DNA of 64,000 nt from Pseudomonas sp. Bout1 (GCF_034314165.1 NZ_JAVIWK010000001.1:2185001-2249000), one strand, 5' to 3'; positions 41,007-51,952 are shown, counted from the first letter of the stretch. The notes: generated by a model not told the origin, from the sequence alone. Translations and numbers: made by a program.

Positions 41007-42779
41007 TCAGATTCCTTGTTCGCTGAGCCACAGGTTCAGCGCCGCCAGTTGCCACAGCTTGGAGCCGCGCAACGGGGTCAATTGGCCTTGGGGGTCGGTG
41101 AGCAGGCGGTCGAGCATCGCCGGGTTGAACAGGCCGCGATCCTGGCTTGGGTCCAGCAGCAGGTCGCGTACCCAGTTCAAGGTGTCGCCCTGCAAATGCT
41201 TGAGGCCGGGCACCGGGAAATAGCCTTTCTTGCGGTCGATGACCTCGCTCGGGATTACCCGGCGCGCGGCTTCCTTGAGCACTTGCTTGCCGCCGTCCGG
41301 CAGCTTGAATTTGCCCGGTACTCGGGCCGACAGTTCCACCAGGCGGTAGTCGAGAAACGGCGTACGCGCTTCCAGGCCCCAGGCCATGGTCATGTTGTCG
41401 ACGCGTTTGACCGGGTCATCCACCAGCATCACGGTGCTGTCCAGGCGCAGGGCTTTGTCCACCGCGGCATCGGCACCGGGCTGGGCGAAATGCTCGCGCA
41501 CAAAGTCGCCGGCGGCGTCATTGGCGGTCAGCCATTTGGGCGCGACGGTGGCTGCGTAGTCGTCGTAACTGCGGTCGAAAAACGCATCGCGGTAGGCCGC
41601 ATACGGATCGCTCGCGCCATCCACCTGCGGGTACCAGTGGTAACCGGCGAACAGCTCATCGGCGCCCTGGCCGCTTTGCACCACCTTGCAATGCTTGGCC
41701 ACTTCCCGGGACAAGAGGTAAAAGGCGATGCAGTCGTGGCTGACCATCGGCTCGCTCATGGCACGGAATGCTGCTGGCAGTTGCTCGATGATCTCGCTTT
41801 CGGCAATGCGCAGTTGGTGGTGACGGGTGCCGTAATGCTTGGCGATCAAATCCGAATACTGGAATTCGTCACCGCGCTCGCCACCGGCGTCTTCAAAACC
41901 GATGGAGAAGGTCGACAGGTCCTGCACGCCGACTTCGCGCAACAGGCCCACCAGCATGCTGGAGTCGACGCCGCCCGAGAGCAGCACGCCCACATCCACC
42001 GCCGCCCGCTGACGAATCGCCACGGCCTCGCGGGTGCTGTCGAGCACGCGGTCGGTCCAGTCCTCGAGGGTCAGGTTGGCTTCATCCGCGTGCGGGCCGT
42101 AGGGCAGGGTCCACCAGGTTTTCTGTTCGGTGTTGCCGTCGGCATCAATGCGCATCCAGGAGGCGGGCGGCAGCTTTTCAATGCCCGCCAGTAGAGTGCG
42201 CGGCGCCGGTACCACGGCATGAAAGTTCAGGTAATGGTTGAGTGCAACCGGATCAAGGATCGGGTTGATGTCGCCGCCCTTGAGCAGTGCCGGCAATGCC
42301 GAAGCAAAGCGCAGGCGCTGGCCGGTGCGCGACAGGTACAGCGGCTTCACGCCGAGACGGTCACGGGCGATAAACAGGCGCTGGGCATCGCGCTCCCAGA
42401 TGGCGAACGCGAACATGCCATTGAGCTTGGGCAGCAGGGCTTCGCCCCAGGCGTGGTAGCCCTTGAGCAGCACTTCGGTGTCGCCACCGGAATAGAACGC
42501 ATAGCCGAGCGCTTCGAGCTCTGTGCGCAATTCAGGGAAGTTGTAGATCGCGCCATTGAACGCCAGGGACAGCCCCAGTTGGGCGTCGACCATCGGTTGG
42601 GCAGAGCCGTCCGACAGGTCCATGATTTTCAGGCGGCGATGGCCCAGGGCAATCGGCCCTTGGGCGTGGAAGCCCCATGCATCGGGGCCTCGGGGGGCGA
42701 GGTGATGGGTGATTCGTTCCACTGCTGCCAGGTCGGCAGGTTGGTGATCAAAGCGTAACTCGCCAGCTAATCCGCACAT
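41007..42779 (-). CDS. asnO: N-acetylglutaminylglutamine amidotransferase (asparagine-synthase-like)
   Basis: Amidates the C-terminus of N-acetylglutaminylglutamine to give NAGGN. The 590-residue protein has an N-terminal class II glutaminase domain with Cys2 (MCGLAGELRF) as nucleophile, RGPDAWGF, and FNGAIYNFPELR; and a C-terminal synthetase domain with the pyrophosphate loop VLLSGGVDSSMLVGLL near residue 262 and SGQGADELFAGY near 358. The start at 42779 is fixed by the Cys2 requirement and AAGGA upstream. First gene of the asnO-ngg-peptidase operon. Confidence 0.94.
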   Translation of the reverse strand: MCGLAGELRFDHQPADLAAVERITHHLAPRGPDAWGFHAQGPIALGHRRLKIMDLSDGSAQPMVDAQLGLSLAFNGAIYNFPELRTELEALGYAFYSGGDTEVLLKGYHAWGEALLPKLNGMFAFAIWERDAQRLFIARDRLGVKPLYLSRTGQRLRFASALPALLKGGDINPILDPVALNHYLNFHAVVPAPRTLLAGIEKLPPASWMRIDADGNTEQKTWWTLPYGPHADEANLTLEDWTDRVLDSTREAVAIRQRAAVDVGVLLSGGVDSSMLVGLLREVGVQDLSTFSIGFEDAGGERGDEFQYSDLIAKHYGTRHHQLRIAESEIIEQLPAAFRAMSEPMVSHDCIAFYLLSREVAKHCKVVQSGQGADELFAGYHWYPQVDGASDPYAAYRDAFFDRSYDDYAATVAPKWLTANDAAGDFVREHFAQPGADAAVDKALRLDSTVMLVDDPVKRVDNMTMAWGLEARTPFLDYRLVELSARVPGKFKLPDGGKQVLKEAARRVIPSEVIDRKKGYFPVPGLKHLQGDTLNWVRDLLLDPSQDRGLFNPAMLDRLLTDPQGQLTPLRGSKLWQLAALNLWLSEQGI

Positions 42780-42932
42780 AAATTCCTTACCGGTTTTTCC
42801 GTTGGGGAGGATAGAAATGCAGCCCGCCAAAACGGCAGGTACCCAAAGACTGACCCGGGTAAATTGTGGGAGTTTTAGAACGATACGTTATAAGGCAATG
42901 AGCCTTGACGGGTTGCGGGCCCGTCAGGGCGC

Positions 42933-44921
42933 TCAGGTTTTGCTTGCGTTACCGCGAATCAGGGTGCGCAACGCGAACCGATTCGGGTGGCAGGCTTCGC
43001 TGACACTGCGCGGCAGCGGCAGCGGTTCATCGTCCAGCCAGGCGGCCAGTAGTTCGGCGCAGAGGGGCGCGGTGACCAGCCCGCGTGAGCCATGGCCACT
43101 GTTGATATACAGGCCGTTTAGCCACGGGCACGGAGCATCAGGGATGTGCCGGGCGTCTTTGCTGAGGGCCGCGTACAGGTGATCAAACGCCTCGCGTTCC
43201 GCCAGCGGCCCGACGATCGGCAAGTAGTCGGGGCTGGTGCAGCGGAACGCGGCGCGGCCTTCGAGCTGCTCGGGCGCCAGGCTATCGGCGCCCAGGCGGT
43301 GCAGCAGGTCGATGGAGATTTCCCGCAGCATCTCAAGGTTACCCACGTGTTCGGCCACCGTGGGCGTAAGGTCGTCGCTCTTGAAATCAAAGCTGGCGCC
43401 GAGGGTATGCTCGCCCAGGCGTGGCGGGGCCACATACCCCTCGGCGCACACCACCGTGGCCAACGCCTGGCTGTGTGCCGTTTGCGGTAGCCGGGTGATT
43501 TGCCCGCGGATGCGCTTGAGGGGCAAGTCTGCGCTGAAGGAAAACCGCTTGATCTCGGCCGCACCGGCCAGCACTACCACCGTGGCCTGAGCTAGAACCG
43601 TATCGCCATGCAGCGCCTGCCACTGACCGTCGACCTGCTTGAGCTCAAGGGCGTCGTGGTGGTGGAGCACCTCGATCAGCGGATGCCTGGCTTGCCATTG
43701 GCACAGCGCGGGCGGGTGTACCCAGCCGCCTTCGGGGAAGAACAAGCCCCCATGCGCCAGGGTTACTCCGGCTCGCGCCTGGGCCTTTTGTTGATCCAAC
43801 AGGTGCAGCAGATCCGGAGCAAAAGCACTGGCCAACTGCGCCTGGCGCTCGGCCTCCTTGGCATTGAAGGCCAGTTGCAACACGCCGCAGCCATCCCAGT
43901 CCACGCCCCGTTGCAGGTGCTCCAACAGGCGCCGGGTGTGGCTGAAACCGCTGAGAATCAACTGCGACAGTGCCGTGCCATGGGCTGAAAGCTTGAGGTA
44001 CAACACCCCTTGCGGGTTGCCGGAGGCTTCTTGTGCGAGTGCTGCGTGGCGCTCCAGCAAGCTGACCCGCCAGCCGCGCGCCGCGAGGCTGGCGGCCGTG
44101 GCACACCCGGCAAGGCCGCCGCCGATTACCAGCGCGTGGCGTTCACCGCCCACGGCAGGCGGGCGCGCGAACCAGGGTTTTACCGCAGCAGGCGCAGGCG
44201 TTTCAGCTGGCCAACCGAGAAATTCACCCCGCAGGATTTCCCACTTGTGACCGATGCCCGGGGTGCGCTTCATCTTGAACCCGGCGGCGTTGATCAACCT
44301 GCGCACCCAGCCGGTGCTGGTGAAGGTGCTGATGGTGGAGCCCGGTGCTGCCAGCCGTGCCAGTTCGGCAAACAGCTCGGCGGTCCACATATCGGGGTTT
44401 TTTGCCGGGGCGAAACCGTCGAGGAACCAGGCGTCGATTTGCGCGTCCAGCTGTGGCAGTTGCTCCAGTGCATCGCCGATCAACAGCGTGAGGGTGACGC
44501 GGCCGTTATCCAGCACCAGCCGCTGGAAACCCTGATGGATCGCGATGTACTGCCCCAGCAGTTGCTCGGCAAACGCTGCCAGTTCCGGCCAGAGGGCGAG
44601 GGCGCGTTGCAGGTCGGCGTGGCTCAGTGGGTACTTTTCCACACTCACAAAATGCAGGCGCGCACCCGCCACCGCGTGTTGTTCGAACAACTGCCAGGCG
44701 CACAGGAAATTCAAGCCGGTGCCGAAGCCGGTCTCGCCGATCACTAAGCGCCCGCCCACCGGCAGTGCAGCAAAGCGTTCCTGCAAACGGTTCTGTTCGA
44801 GGAATACGTAGCGGGTTTCTTCAAGGCCCGACTTGTCGGAGAAGTACACATCATCGAAGACCCGCGAGTGCGGGCGACCTTGGTCATCCCAGTCGAGCTG
44901 GGCGTGGGATACGGGGTTCAT
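42933..44921 (-). CDS. mnmC: tRNA 5-methylaminomethyl-2-thiouridine biosynthesis bifunctional protein
   Basis: Catalyses the last two steps of mnm5s2U34 formation in tRNA. The 662-residue protein has an N-terminal methyltransferase (MnmC2; ETRYVFLEQNRLQERF, SAM motif GETGFGTGLNFLCAW near 62, DAWFLDGFAPAKNPDMW near 165) and a C-terminal FAD oxidase (MnmC1; dinucleotide motif ALVIGGGLAGCATAASLAARGW near 263, and YINSGHGSRGLVTAPL near the end). Both domains are intact and full length. It is followed on the same strand by the NAGGN operon after a 153-base gap. Confidence 0.96.
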   Translation of the reverse strand: MNPVSHAQLDWDDQGRPHSRVFDDVYFSDKSGLEETRYVFLEQNRLQERFAALPVGGRLVIGETGFGTGLNFLCAWQLFEQHAVAGARLHFVSVEKYPLSHADLQRALALWPELAAFAEQLLGQYIAIHQGFQRLVLDNGRVTLTLLIGDALEQLPQLDAQIDAWFLDGFAPAKNPDMWTAELFAELARLAAPGSTISTFTSTGWVRRLINAAGFKMKRTPGIGHKWEILRGEFLGWPAETPAPAAVKPWFARPPAVGGERHALVIGGGLAGCATAASLAARGWRVSLLERHAALAQEASGNPQGVLYLKLSAHGTALSQLILSGFSHTRRLLEHLQRGVDWDGCGVLQLAFNAKEAERQAQLASAFAPDLLHLLDQQKAQARAGVTLAHGGLFFPEGGWVHPPALCQWQARHPLIEVLHHHDALELKQVDGQWQALHGDTVLAQATVVVLAGAAEIKRFSFSADLPLKRIRGQITRLPQTAHSQALATVVCAEGYVAPPRLGEHTLGASFDFKSDDLTPTVAEHVGNLEMLREISIDLLHRLGADSLAPEQLEGRAAFRCTSPDYLPIVGPLAEREAFDHLYAALSKDARHIPDAPCPWLNGLYINSGHGSRGLVTAPLCAELLAAWLDDEPLPLPRSVSEACHPNRFALRTLIRGNASKT

Positions 44922-45062
44922 GAGTGGCTCGGCAAAGGCAAGGCGGCCATTCTAGCCGATCAACAGGGTTGTCATTGATCCATGGCAAGCGGCTGTGGAA
45001 TTTCCTGCCGCGTGTTGCTGCCCAATCCGCTAGTCTTGATCACTTCTGGAACGGAGCCGCCC

Positions 45063-46571
45063 ATGTTCGAATCTGCCGAAATCGGTCACGCCATCGACAA
45101 AGAAACCTACGACGCCGAAGTGCCGGCCTTGCGTGAAGCCTTGCTGGAGGTGCAGTACGAGCTGCAACAGCAAAAGCGCTTCCCGGTGATCGTCCTGATC
45201 AATGGCATCGAAGGCGCCGGCAAGGGCGAAACCGTCAAGCTGCTCAATGAATGGATGGACCCGCGCCTGATCGAGGTACGCACCTTTGACCAGCAGACCG
45301 ACGAAGAACTGGCCCGCCCACCGGCCTGGCGCTATTGGCGCCAGCTTCCGGCGAAAGGCCGCATGGGTGTCTTCTTTGGCAACTGGTACAGCCAGATGCT
45401 GCAGAGTCGCGTCCATGGCGAGATCAAGGATGCACGGCTCGACCAGGCCATCGCCGGTGCCGAGCGCCTGGAAAAGATGCTCTGCGACGAAGGCGCGCTG
45501 ATCTTCAAGTTCTGGTTTCACCTCTCCAAAAAGCAAATGAAGTCCCGGCTCAAGGCCTTGCAGGACGACCCGCTGCACAGCTGGCGCATCAGCCCGCTGG
45601 ATTGGCAGCAATCCAAGACCTACGACAAGTTTGTGCATTTTGGTGAGCGGATCCTGCGCCGCACCAGCCGTGACTATGCGCCGTGGTATGTGATCGAAGG
45701 TGTCGATGCGCACTACCGTGGGCTGACCGTGGGCAAGATCCTGCTTGAAGGCCTGCAAAACGCCTTGAAAGTGCCCAAGGGTAAAATCAGCGGCATGAAC
45801 CCGGCGCCGCTGCCGTCGGCGGTTGACCAGATGAGCCTGCTGAACAGCCTGGACATGAGCCTGAGCCTGGAGAAGGCCGATTACGAAGAACAGTTGATCA
45901 CTGAGCAGGCACGGTTCTCCGGGCTGATGCGCGACAAGCGCATGCGCAAACACGCCTTGGTGACGGTATTTGAAGGTAACGACGCCGCCGGCAAGGGCGG
46001 GGCAATCCGCCGTGTGGCTGCGGCCCTCGATCCCCGCCAATACCACATCGTCCCGATTGCCGCGCCCAGCGAAGATGAGCGCGCCCAGCCTTACCTGTGG
46101 CGTTTCTGGCAGAAAATCCCGGCGCGCGGCATGTTCACCGTATTCGACCGCTCCTGGTACGGCCGGGTGCTGGTGGAGCGTATCGAGGGCTTCTGCACGC
46201 CTACCGACTGGATGCGCGCTTACGGCGAGATCAACGACTTTGAAGAGCAACTGCGCGACGCCGGGGTGATCGTGGTCAAGTTCTGGCTGGCGATCGACAA
46301 GCAGACGCAACTGGAGCGGTTCCAGGCCCGCGAGGAAATCCCGTTCAAGCGTTTCAAGATCACCGAAGACGACTGGCGCAACCGCGACAAGTGGGATGAC
46401 TACCGCGCAGCCGTGGGCGACATGGTGGACCGCACCAGCACCGAGATCGCGCCGTGGACGCTGGTGGAGGCCAACGACAAGCGCTGGGCACGGGTCAAGG
46501 TGTTGCGCACTATCAACCGGGCGCTGGAGGAGGCGTTCGACAAGTCGGACAAGCATGACAAAAAGAAGTAA
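45063..46571 (+). CDS. pap: polyphosphate:AMP phosphotransferase (PPK2 class II)
   Basis: Transfers phosphate from polyphosphate to AMP, giving ADP. The 502-residue protein has two tandem PPK2 domains, each with a Walker A (LINGIEGAGKGETVKLL near 45; FEGNDAAGKGGAIRRVAA near 305) and a Walker B/lid region (ARPPAWRYWRQLPAKGRMGVFFGNWYS; PYLWRFWQKIPARGMFTVFDRSWYGRVLVERI). Two-domain PPK2 proteins are AMP-specific. ATG 45063 is chosen over an upstream in-frame start because the family begins MFESAE(I/L)GH; GGAG is placed 10 bases before. Divergent from mnmC. Confidence 0.95.
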   Translation: MFESAEIGHAIDKETYDAEVPALREALLEVQYELQQQKRFPVIVLINGIEGAGKGETVKLLNEWMDPRLIEVRTFDQQTDEELARPPAWRYWRQLPAKGRMGVFFGNWYSQMLQSRVHGEIKDARLDQAIAGAERLEKMLCDEGALIFKFWFHLSKKQMKSRLKALQDDPLHSWRISPLDWQQSKTYDKFVHFGERILRRTSRDYAPWYVIEGVDAHYRGLTVGKILLEGLQNALKVPKGKISGMNPAPLPSAVDQMSLLNSLDMSLSLEKADYEEQLITEQARFSGLMRDKRMRKHALVTVFEGNDAAGKGGAIRRVAAALDPRQYHIVPIAAPSEDERAQPYLWRFWQKIPARGMFTVFDRSWYGRVLVERIEGFCTPTDWMRAYGEINDFEEQLRDAGVIVVKFWLAIDKQTQLERFQAREEIPFKRFKITEDDWRNRDKWDDYRAAVGDMVDRTSTEIAPWTLVEANDKRWARVKVLRTINRALEEAFDKSDKHDKKK

Positions 46572-46673
46572 CGCCATGCTTTTGTATACGCCAGGTGAAT
46601 GATTGTCGCGGTTGAAGAGGGCGGGCTCTATGCTCGATCCAGCGCTCAACAACCCTGACAATTGAGGTAGCCC

Positions 46674-47858
46674 ATGCGTGAAGTAGTGATCGTCGACAGC
46701 GTGCGAACCGGCCTGGCCAAGTCCTTTCGCGGCAAGTTCAACCAGACCCGTCCTGATGACATGGCCGCCCATTGCGTCAACGCGCTGCTGGCCCGCAACG
46801 GCATCGACCCGGCCAGCGTCGAGGATTGCATCGTGGGCGCCGGCTCCAACGAAGGCGCGCAGGGCTACAACATCGGTCGCAACGTGGCGGTGTTGTCGCA
46901 ACTGGGCACCGGTACTGCGGGCATGACCCTCAACCGTTTCTGTTCCTCGGGCTTGCAGGCGATCGCGATTGCGGCCAACCAGATTGCCTCCGGTTGCAGT
47001 GAGATCATCGTTGCCGGCGGGGTTGAGTCCATCAGCCTGACCATGAAAAGCGTCAACACCGACAACTTGATCAACCCGTTGCTCAAGGAGCAGGTGCCGG
47101 GCATCTATTTTCCCATGGGGCAGACGGCGGAAATTGTTGCGCGGCGGTATCACGTGAGTCGTGAAGAGCAGGATCTGTATGCGCTGCAGAGCCAGCAGCG
47201 TACCGCCCAGGCGCAGGCTGACGGGTTGTTTGATGATGAAATCGTGCCGATGGCGGTGAAGTACAAAGTTGAGGACAAGAACACCGGAGCGGTGCAGGTG
47301 TTGGACGGGGTGGTGGATCGGGATGATTGCAACCGCGCGGATACGACCCTGGCCAGCCTGGCGGGGTTGAAGCCGGTGTTTGCCGAGGATGGCTCGGTGA
47401 CGGCGGGGAATTCGTCGCAGTTGTCTGATGGGGCTTCGATGACGTTGGTGATGAGCCTGGAGAAGGCGCTGGAATTGGGGCTTAAGCCCAAGGCGTTTTT
47501 CCGGGGGTTTACGGTGGCGGGGTGTGAGCCGGATGAGATGGGCATTGGGCCGGTGTTTTCGGTGCCCAAGTTGCTCAAGGCTCGGGGGTTGGTGGTGGCG
47601 GATATTGATTTGTGGGAGTTGAATGAGGCGTTTGCTTCGCAGTGTCTGTATGCGCGTGATCGGCTGGAGATTGATAATGCCAGGTACAACGTCAACGGCG
47701 GGTCGATTTCGATTGGGCATCCGTTTGGGATGACCGGGTCGCGGCAGGTGGGGCATTTGGTGAGGGAGTTGCAGCGGCGCCAGCTGCGTTACGGGGTTGT
47801 CACTATGTGCGTGGGGGGTGGGATGGGGGCAACCGGGTTGTTTGAGGCGGTGCTGTAG
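46674..47858 (+). CDS. acetyl-CoA acyltransferase (thiolase)
   Basis: A 394-residue thiolase that condenses or cleaves acyl-CoA/acetyl-CoA. It has the acyl-enzyme Cys in LNRFCSSGLQAIAIAANQIASG near residue 90, NVNGGSISIGHPFGMTGSRQVGHL (catalytic His near 351) and VTMCVGGGMGATGLFEAVL (second Cys near 381). From about base 47100 onward, codon choice changes from C-ending to G/T-ending (GGG, TTG, GAT, GTG), although the protein sequence stays thiolase-like. It could serve fatty-acid degradation; there is no fadB partner here. Confidence 0.93.
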   Translation: MREVVIVDSVRTGLAKSFRGKFNQTRPDDMAAHCVNALLARNGIDPASVEDCIVGAGSNEGAQGYNIGRNVAVLSQLGTGTAGMTLNRFCSSGLQAIAIAANQIASGCSEIIVAGGVESISLTMKSVNTDNLINPLLKEQVPGIYFPMGQTAEIVARRYHVSREEQDLYALQSQQRTAQAQADGLFDDEIVPMAVKYKVEDKNTGAVQVLDGVVDRDDCNRADTTLASLAGLKPVFAEDGSVTAGNSSQLSDGASMTLVMSLEKALELGLKPKAFFRGFTVAGCEPDEMGIGPVFSVPKLLKARGLVVADIDLWELNEAFASQCLYARDRLEIDNARYNVNGGSISIGHPFGMTGSRQVGHLVRELQRRQLRYGVVTMCVGGGMGATGLFEAVL

Positions 47859-47894
47859 TGGGGGCATATCCGTTGTTTAGGTAACGGCGGGTAT

Positions 47895-48115
47895 GGGTTC
47901 CGCTCTTACAGCGGGTCACTTTTGAAAAGCGCAAAAGTAACCAAAACGCTCTGCCCCGCCTGTCGGCGCCTCGCTTAGGCTCGGCGTTCCCTCTCTCCGG
48001 GATTGCTCCGCGGGCCGCCGCGACGGCCCGTCCCTGGCCCGTCGCGGCTAAACCGGCGTCCTGCCGGTTTACCCGCTCCTCAATCCCTGCGTTCGGCCTC
48101 GGGCTGAATGGGGCA
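47895..48115. repeat. long intergenic repeat-like element of Pseudomonas type
   Basis: About 220 noncoding bases built of three perfect inverted repeats: ACTTTTG/CAAAAGT (47918-47938), GCCGCGACGG/CCGTCGCGGC (48017-48048) and AAACCGGC/GCCGGTTT (48050-48070). I recall very similar intergenic blocks in many P. fluorescens-group genomes, but copy number here cannot be checked. With the REP pair at 48188-48275 it accounts for most of the 570-base gap before the EamA gene. Confidence 0.7.
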
Positions 48116-48187
48116 GTCACATCAAAAGCAAGATCAAGAACACAGCGGCCTACAGGCCGGCTTGAGTGTTAAAAGCCAAGGCAAAAG

Positions 48188-48275
48188 CTGTAGGAGCTGG
48201 CTTGCCGGCGATGCAGGCAACTCGGTTTTTCAGATGCGCCAAGGTGGCGCCATCGCCGGCAAGCCAGCGCCTACG
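48188..48275. repeat. REP pair upstream of the EamA transporter gene
   Basis: CTGTAGGAGCTGGCTTGCCGGCGATG and its inverse CATCGCCGGCAAGCCAGCGCCTACGG. Confidence 0.9.
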
Positions 48276-48428
48276 GTGGGCCGTGCTTTCAGAGAAAAAA
48301 CGAAGCCGCTTTAGTGACCCACCGTAAGGGCGGAACACGTATCAACCATCACCGCAAAAACGGATATACACCCACCCCCGGCATCCCTCTAGAATGCACC
48401 TCCTCCACCTCTGGCATTCGGGGCATTC

Positions 48429-49381
48429 ATGCATATCTCATCGGGCCGCTGGGTCTACGGTTTATCCCTGGCCCTGCTGACCGCGCTGCTCTGGGGCATT
48501 CTGCCGATCAAACTCAAACAAGTGTTGCAGGTGATGGACCCGGTCACCGTCACCTGGTTTCGCCTGGTCGTGTCCGGCAGTTGCCTGTTTGTCTACCTTG
48601 GCGCAGTCCGGCGGTTGCCCAACTGGCGCGCCCTCGGGCCAAAAGGCGGCTGGCTCCTGGCAATCGCTGTGTGCGGCTTGATGGGCAACTATGTGCTCTA
48701 TCTGGTAGGCCTGAACTTGCTCAGTCCCGGCACCGCGCAACTGGTGGTGCAGGTGGGCCCGATCTTCCTGATGATCGCCAGTGTCTTTGTGTTCAAGGAA
48801 CGCTTCAGCCTCGGCCAAGGCGTGGGCCTAATGATACTGATCACCGGCTTTGGCCTGTTTTTCAATCAGCGCCTGACCGAACTGCTGACCTCCCTGGGCA
48901 CCTACACCGCCGGCGTACTGACGATTCTCCTGGCCACCACCATCTGGACCTTCTACGCCCTGGGCCAGAAGCAGTTATTGACGGTATGGAATTCGGTGCA
49001 GGTGATGATGGTGATCTACCTGTCCTGCGCGCTATTGCTGACACCCTGGGCACACCCGATGGAGGCGCTGCAACTGAACCCGCTGCAAGGCTGGCTGCTG
49101 CTGGCCTGCTGTTTCAATACCCTGATTGCCTACGGCGCATTCGCCGAAGCCCTGGCCCACTGGGAAGCCTCGCGCGTGAGCGCTACCCTGGCAATGACGC
49201 CGCTGGTAACTTTCGTCGCGGTGGCATTGGCGGCCTGGATATGGCCCGACTATGTGCACGCCGAAGACATCAATGCCCTCGGCTACGGTGGGGCCGTGTT
49301 GGTTGTATTGGGTTCCGCTACCGTGGCGCTGGCACCGTCGTTGTTCGCCGGGCTCAAGGCCCGGCGTGCACGGTTGGCGTC

Positions 49382-49385
<4 letters not shown>
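48429..49385 (+). CDS. EamA/DMT family transporter
   Basis: An inner-membrane protein of 318 residues with ten hydrophobic segments in two EamA repeats: [41 protein letters not shown] in the first, [25 protein letters not shown] in the second, and [47 protein letters not shown] near the C-terminus. DMT members export amino acids or other metabolites; the substrate is unknown. Its stop codon overlaps the fumC stop by four bases on the opposite strand. Confidence 0.9.
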
Positions 49386-50770
<1,385 letters not shown>

Positions 50771-50962
50771 CGGGCACACTCCTTCAGGTTCGTTTGCGCA
50801 GTTTAGGCCGTGATGGACCTTGAGGGTTCCATTAAAGACTTTTCATCGGATTATCTACCGCAAAACCAGGCCCCATAAGGCGTGGGGTTGAGCCGCGGCG
50901 TTTTTTAGGCGCAGAATGGGCGCCCTTGGGGTCTTACCTCGCCTGCTAGAAAAGGAAACTCG

Positions 50963-51481
50963 ATGACTCGTCTTCGTGCCATCTGTACCGCGGTTGCTCT
51001 GGTATGTGCCAGCGGCCAGGTTTTTGCCGATACCGCCAGCCACAACGCCAGTGCCGAAGCCTTCCTTACCCTGGCCCATGCCGACAAGCTGGGTACCCCG
51101 GTGTACATGCAAGTGCAGCAAATGTTCGCCCAGCGTTTCGAGCAGACCAAGGCGCCTGCTTCCAAGCAAACCGTCCTGGACACCTACCAGGCCAAGGCCA
51201 ACACTGCCCTGGACCAGGCCATCGGCTGGAACAAGCTCAAGCCGGACATGGTCAAGCTCTACACCGACAACTTCAGCGAATCCGAGCTCAAGGACCTGGT
51301 TGCGTTCTATCAGTCGCCACTGGGCAAGAAAGTCCTGGAAAAAATGCCGCAGCTGACCCAGCAATCGGCCCAGATGACCCAGGCCAAGCTGGAAAGCGCG
51401 GTACCTGTGGTGAACAAGCTGCTGGAAGACATGACCAACGAGCTGACGCCAAAAGCCCCAGCCCCGGCCAAGAAGAAGTAA
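50963..51481 (+). CDS. DUF2059 domain protein, periplasmic
   Basis: A 172-residue protein with a Sec signal peptide (MTRLRAICTAVALVCASGQVFA, cut before DT). The DUF2059 helical domain spans about 95-155: YQAKANTALDQAIGWNKLKPDMVKLYTDNFSESELKDLVAFYQSPLGKKVLEKMPQLTQQ, with the family's F(S/T)xxELxxLxxFYxSPxGxK pattern. A Pro/Lys-rich tail follows. The function of the family is unknown. Seven bases separate it from the BolA gene, so the two are co-transcribed. Confidence 0.92.
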   Translation: MTRLRAICTAVALVCASGQVFADTASHNASAEAFLTLAHADKLGTPVYMQVQQMFAQRFEQTKAPASKQTVLDTYQAKANTALDQAIGWNKLKPDMVKLYTDNFSESELKDLVAFYQSPLGKKVLEKMPQLTQQSAQMTQAKLESAVPVVNKLLEDMTNELTPKAPAPAKKK

Positions 51482-51487
51482 ACAGGA

Positions 51488-51781
51488 ATGACCATGCAAC
51501 AGCGTATCGAATCGGCACTCGTCGCCCTGAGCCCGGAACACTTGAGCGTGCTGGATGAAAGCCATATGCACAGCCGTGGGTTGCAGACCCACTTCAAGGC
51601 CGTGCTGGTCAGCCAGCAGTTCGAGGGGCTCAATCGCGTCAAGCGCCACCAGAAGGTCTACGCCACGCTGGGTGACCTGATGAGCGAATTCCATGCGTTG
51701 GCGCTGCATACCTATACGCCTGAAGAGTGGGCGAAAATCGACGCAGCCCCGGCCTCGCCGACCTGCGCCGGCGGACACTGA
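51488..51781 (+). CDS. BolA family protein
   Basis: A protein of 97 residues (95 if the second ATG at 51494, better placed behind AGGAA, is used). It shows the BolA fold signature: LSVLDESHMHSRGLQTHFKAVLVSQQFEGLNRVKRHQKVYATLGDLM, with the conserved His residues and the RHQ(R/K)VY segment. BolA proteins pair with monothiol glutaredoxins in iron-sulfur handling and some regulate transcription. The C-terminal CAGGH tail carries an extra Cys. Confidence 0.93.
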   Translation: MTMQQRIESALVALSPEHLSVLDESHMHSRGLQTHFKAVLVSQQFEGLNRVKRHQKVYATLGDLMSEFHALALHTYTPEEWAKIDAAPASPTCAGGH

Positions 51782-51802
51782 CACTGTGGCACATCAGCTT
51801 GA

Positions 51803-51833
51803 TGTGGTGAGGGAGCAAGTTCCCTCGCCACAG
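51803..51833. repeat. single short REP-type hairpin between bolA-like and trhO
   Basis: TGTGGTGAGGGAGCAAGTTCCCTCGCCACA is one self-complementary 31-base unit, unlike the paired REPs elsewhere. It may also act as a transcription barrier. Confidence 0.75.
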
Positions 51834-51952
51834 TAAGAGGCGGTCCATAATCGTCGCCATTTTTGTTAGAATCCGCAACGCGCTGCTTAGTCGGCGCGTT
51901 TTTTTGCATCCGGTTCACCCTTTACGAGGGTAGCCACCTGGAGATAACACCC

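Noticed and set aside
40149-42194. 681-residue open frame antisense to ngg and asnO
   Set aside because: It covers two genuine genes and has the composition of a reverse-strand shadow.
42895-42935. GACGGG/CCCGTC hairpin near the end of mnmC as a terminator
   Set aside because: The stem is only six bases, with no T-run in the mnmC direction; too weak to annotate.
46581-46590. TTTTGTATAC resembling half of the TTGTATACAA operator, upstream of the thiolase gene
   Set aside because: The second arm is GCC rather than AAA, so the palindrome is not complete; kept out of the proposed regulon.
45030-47867. 945-residue open frame antisense to pap and the thiolase
   Set aside because: It spans two well-identified genes and their gap and has no protein similarity I can see.
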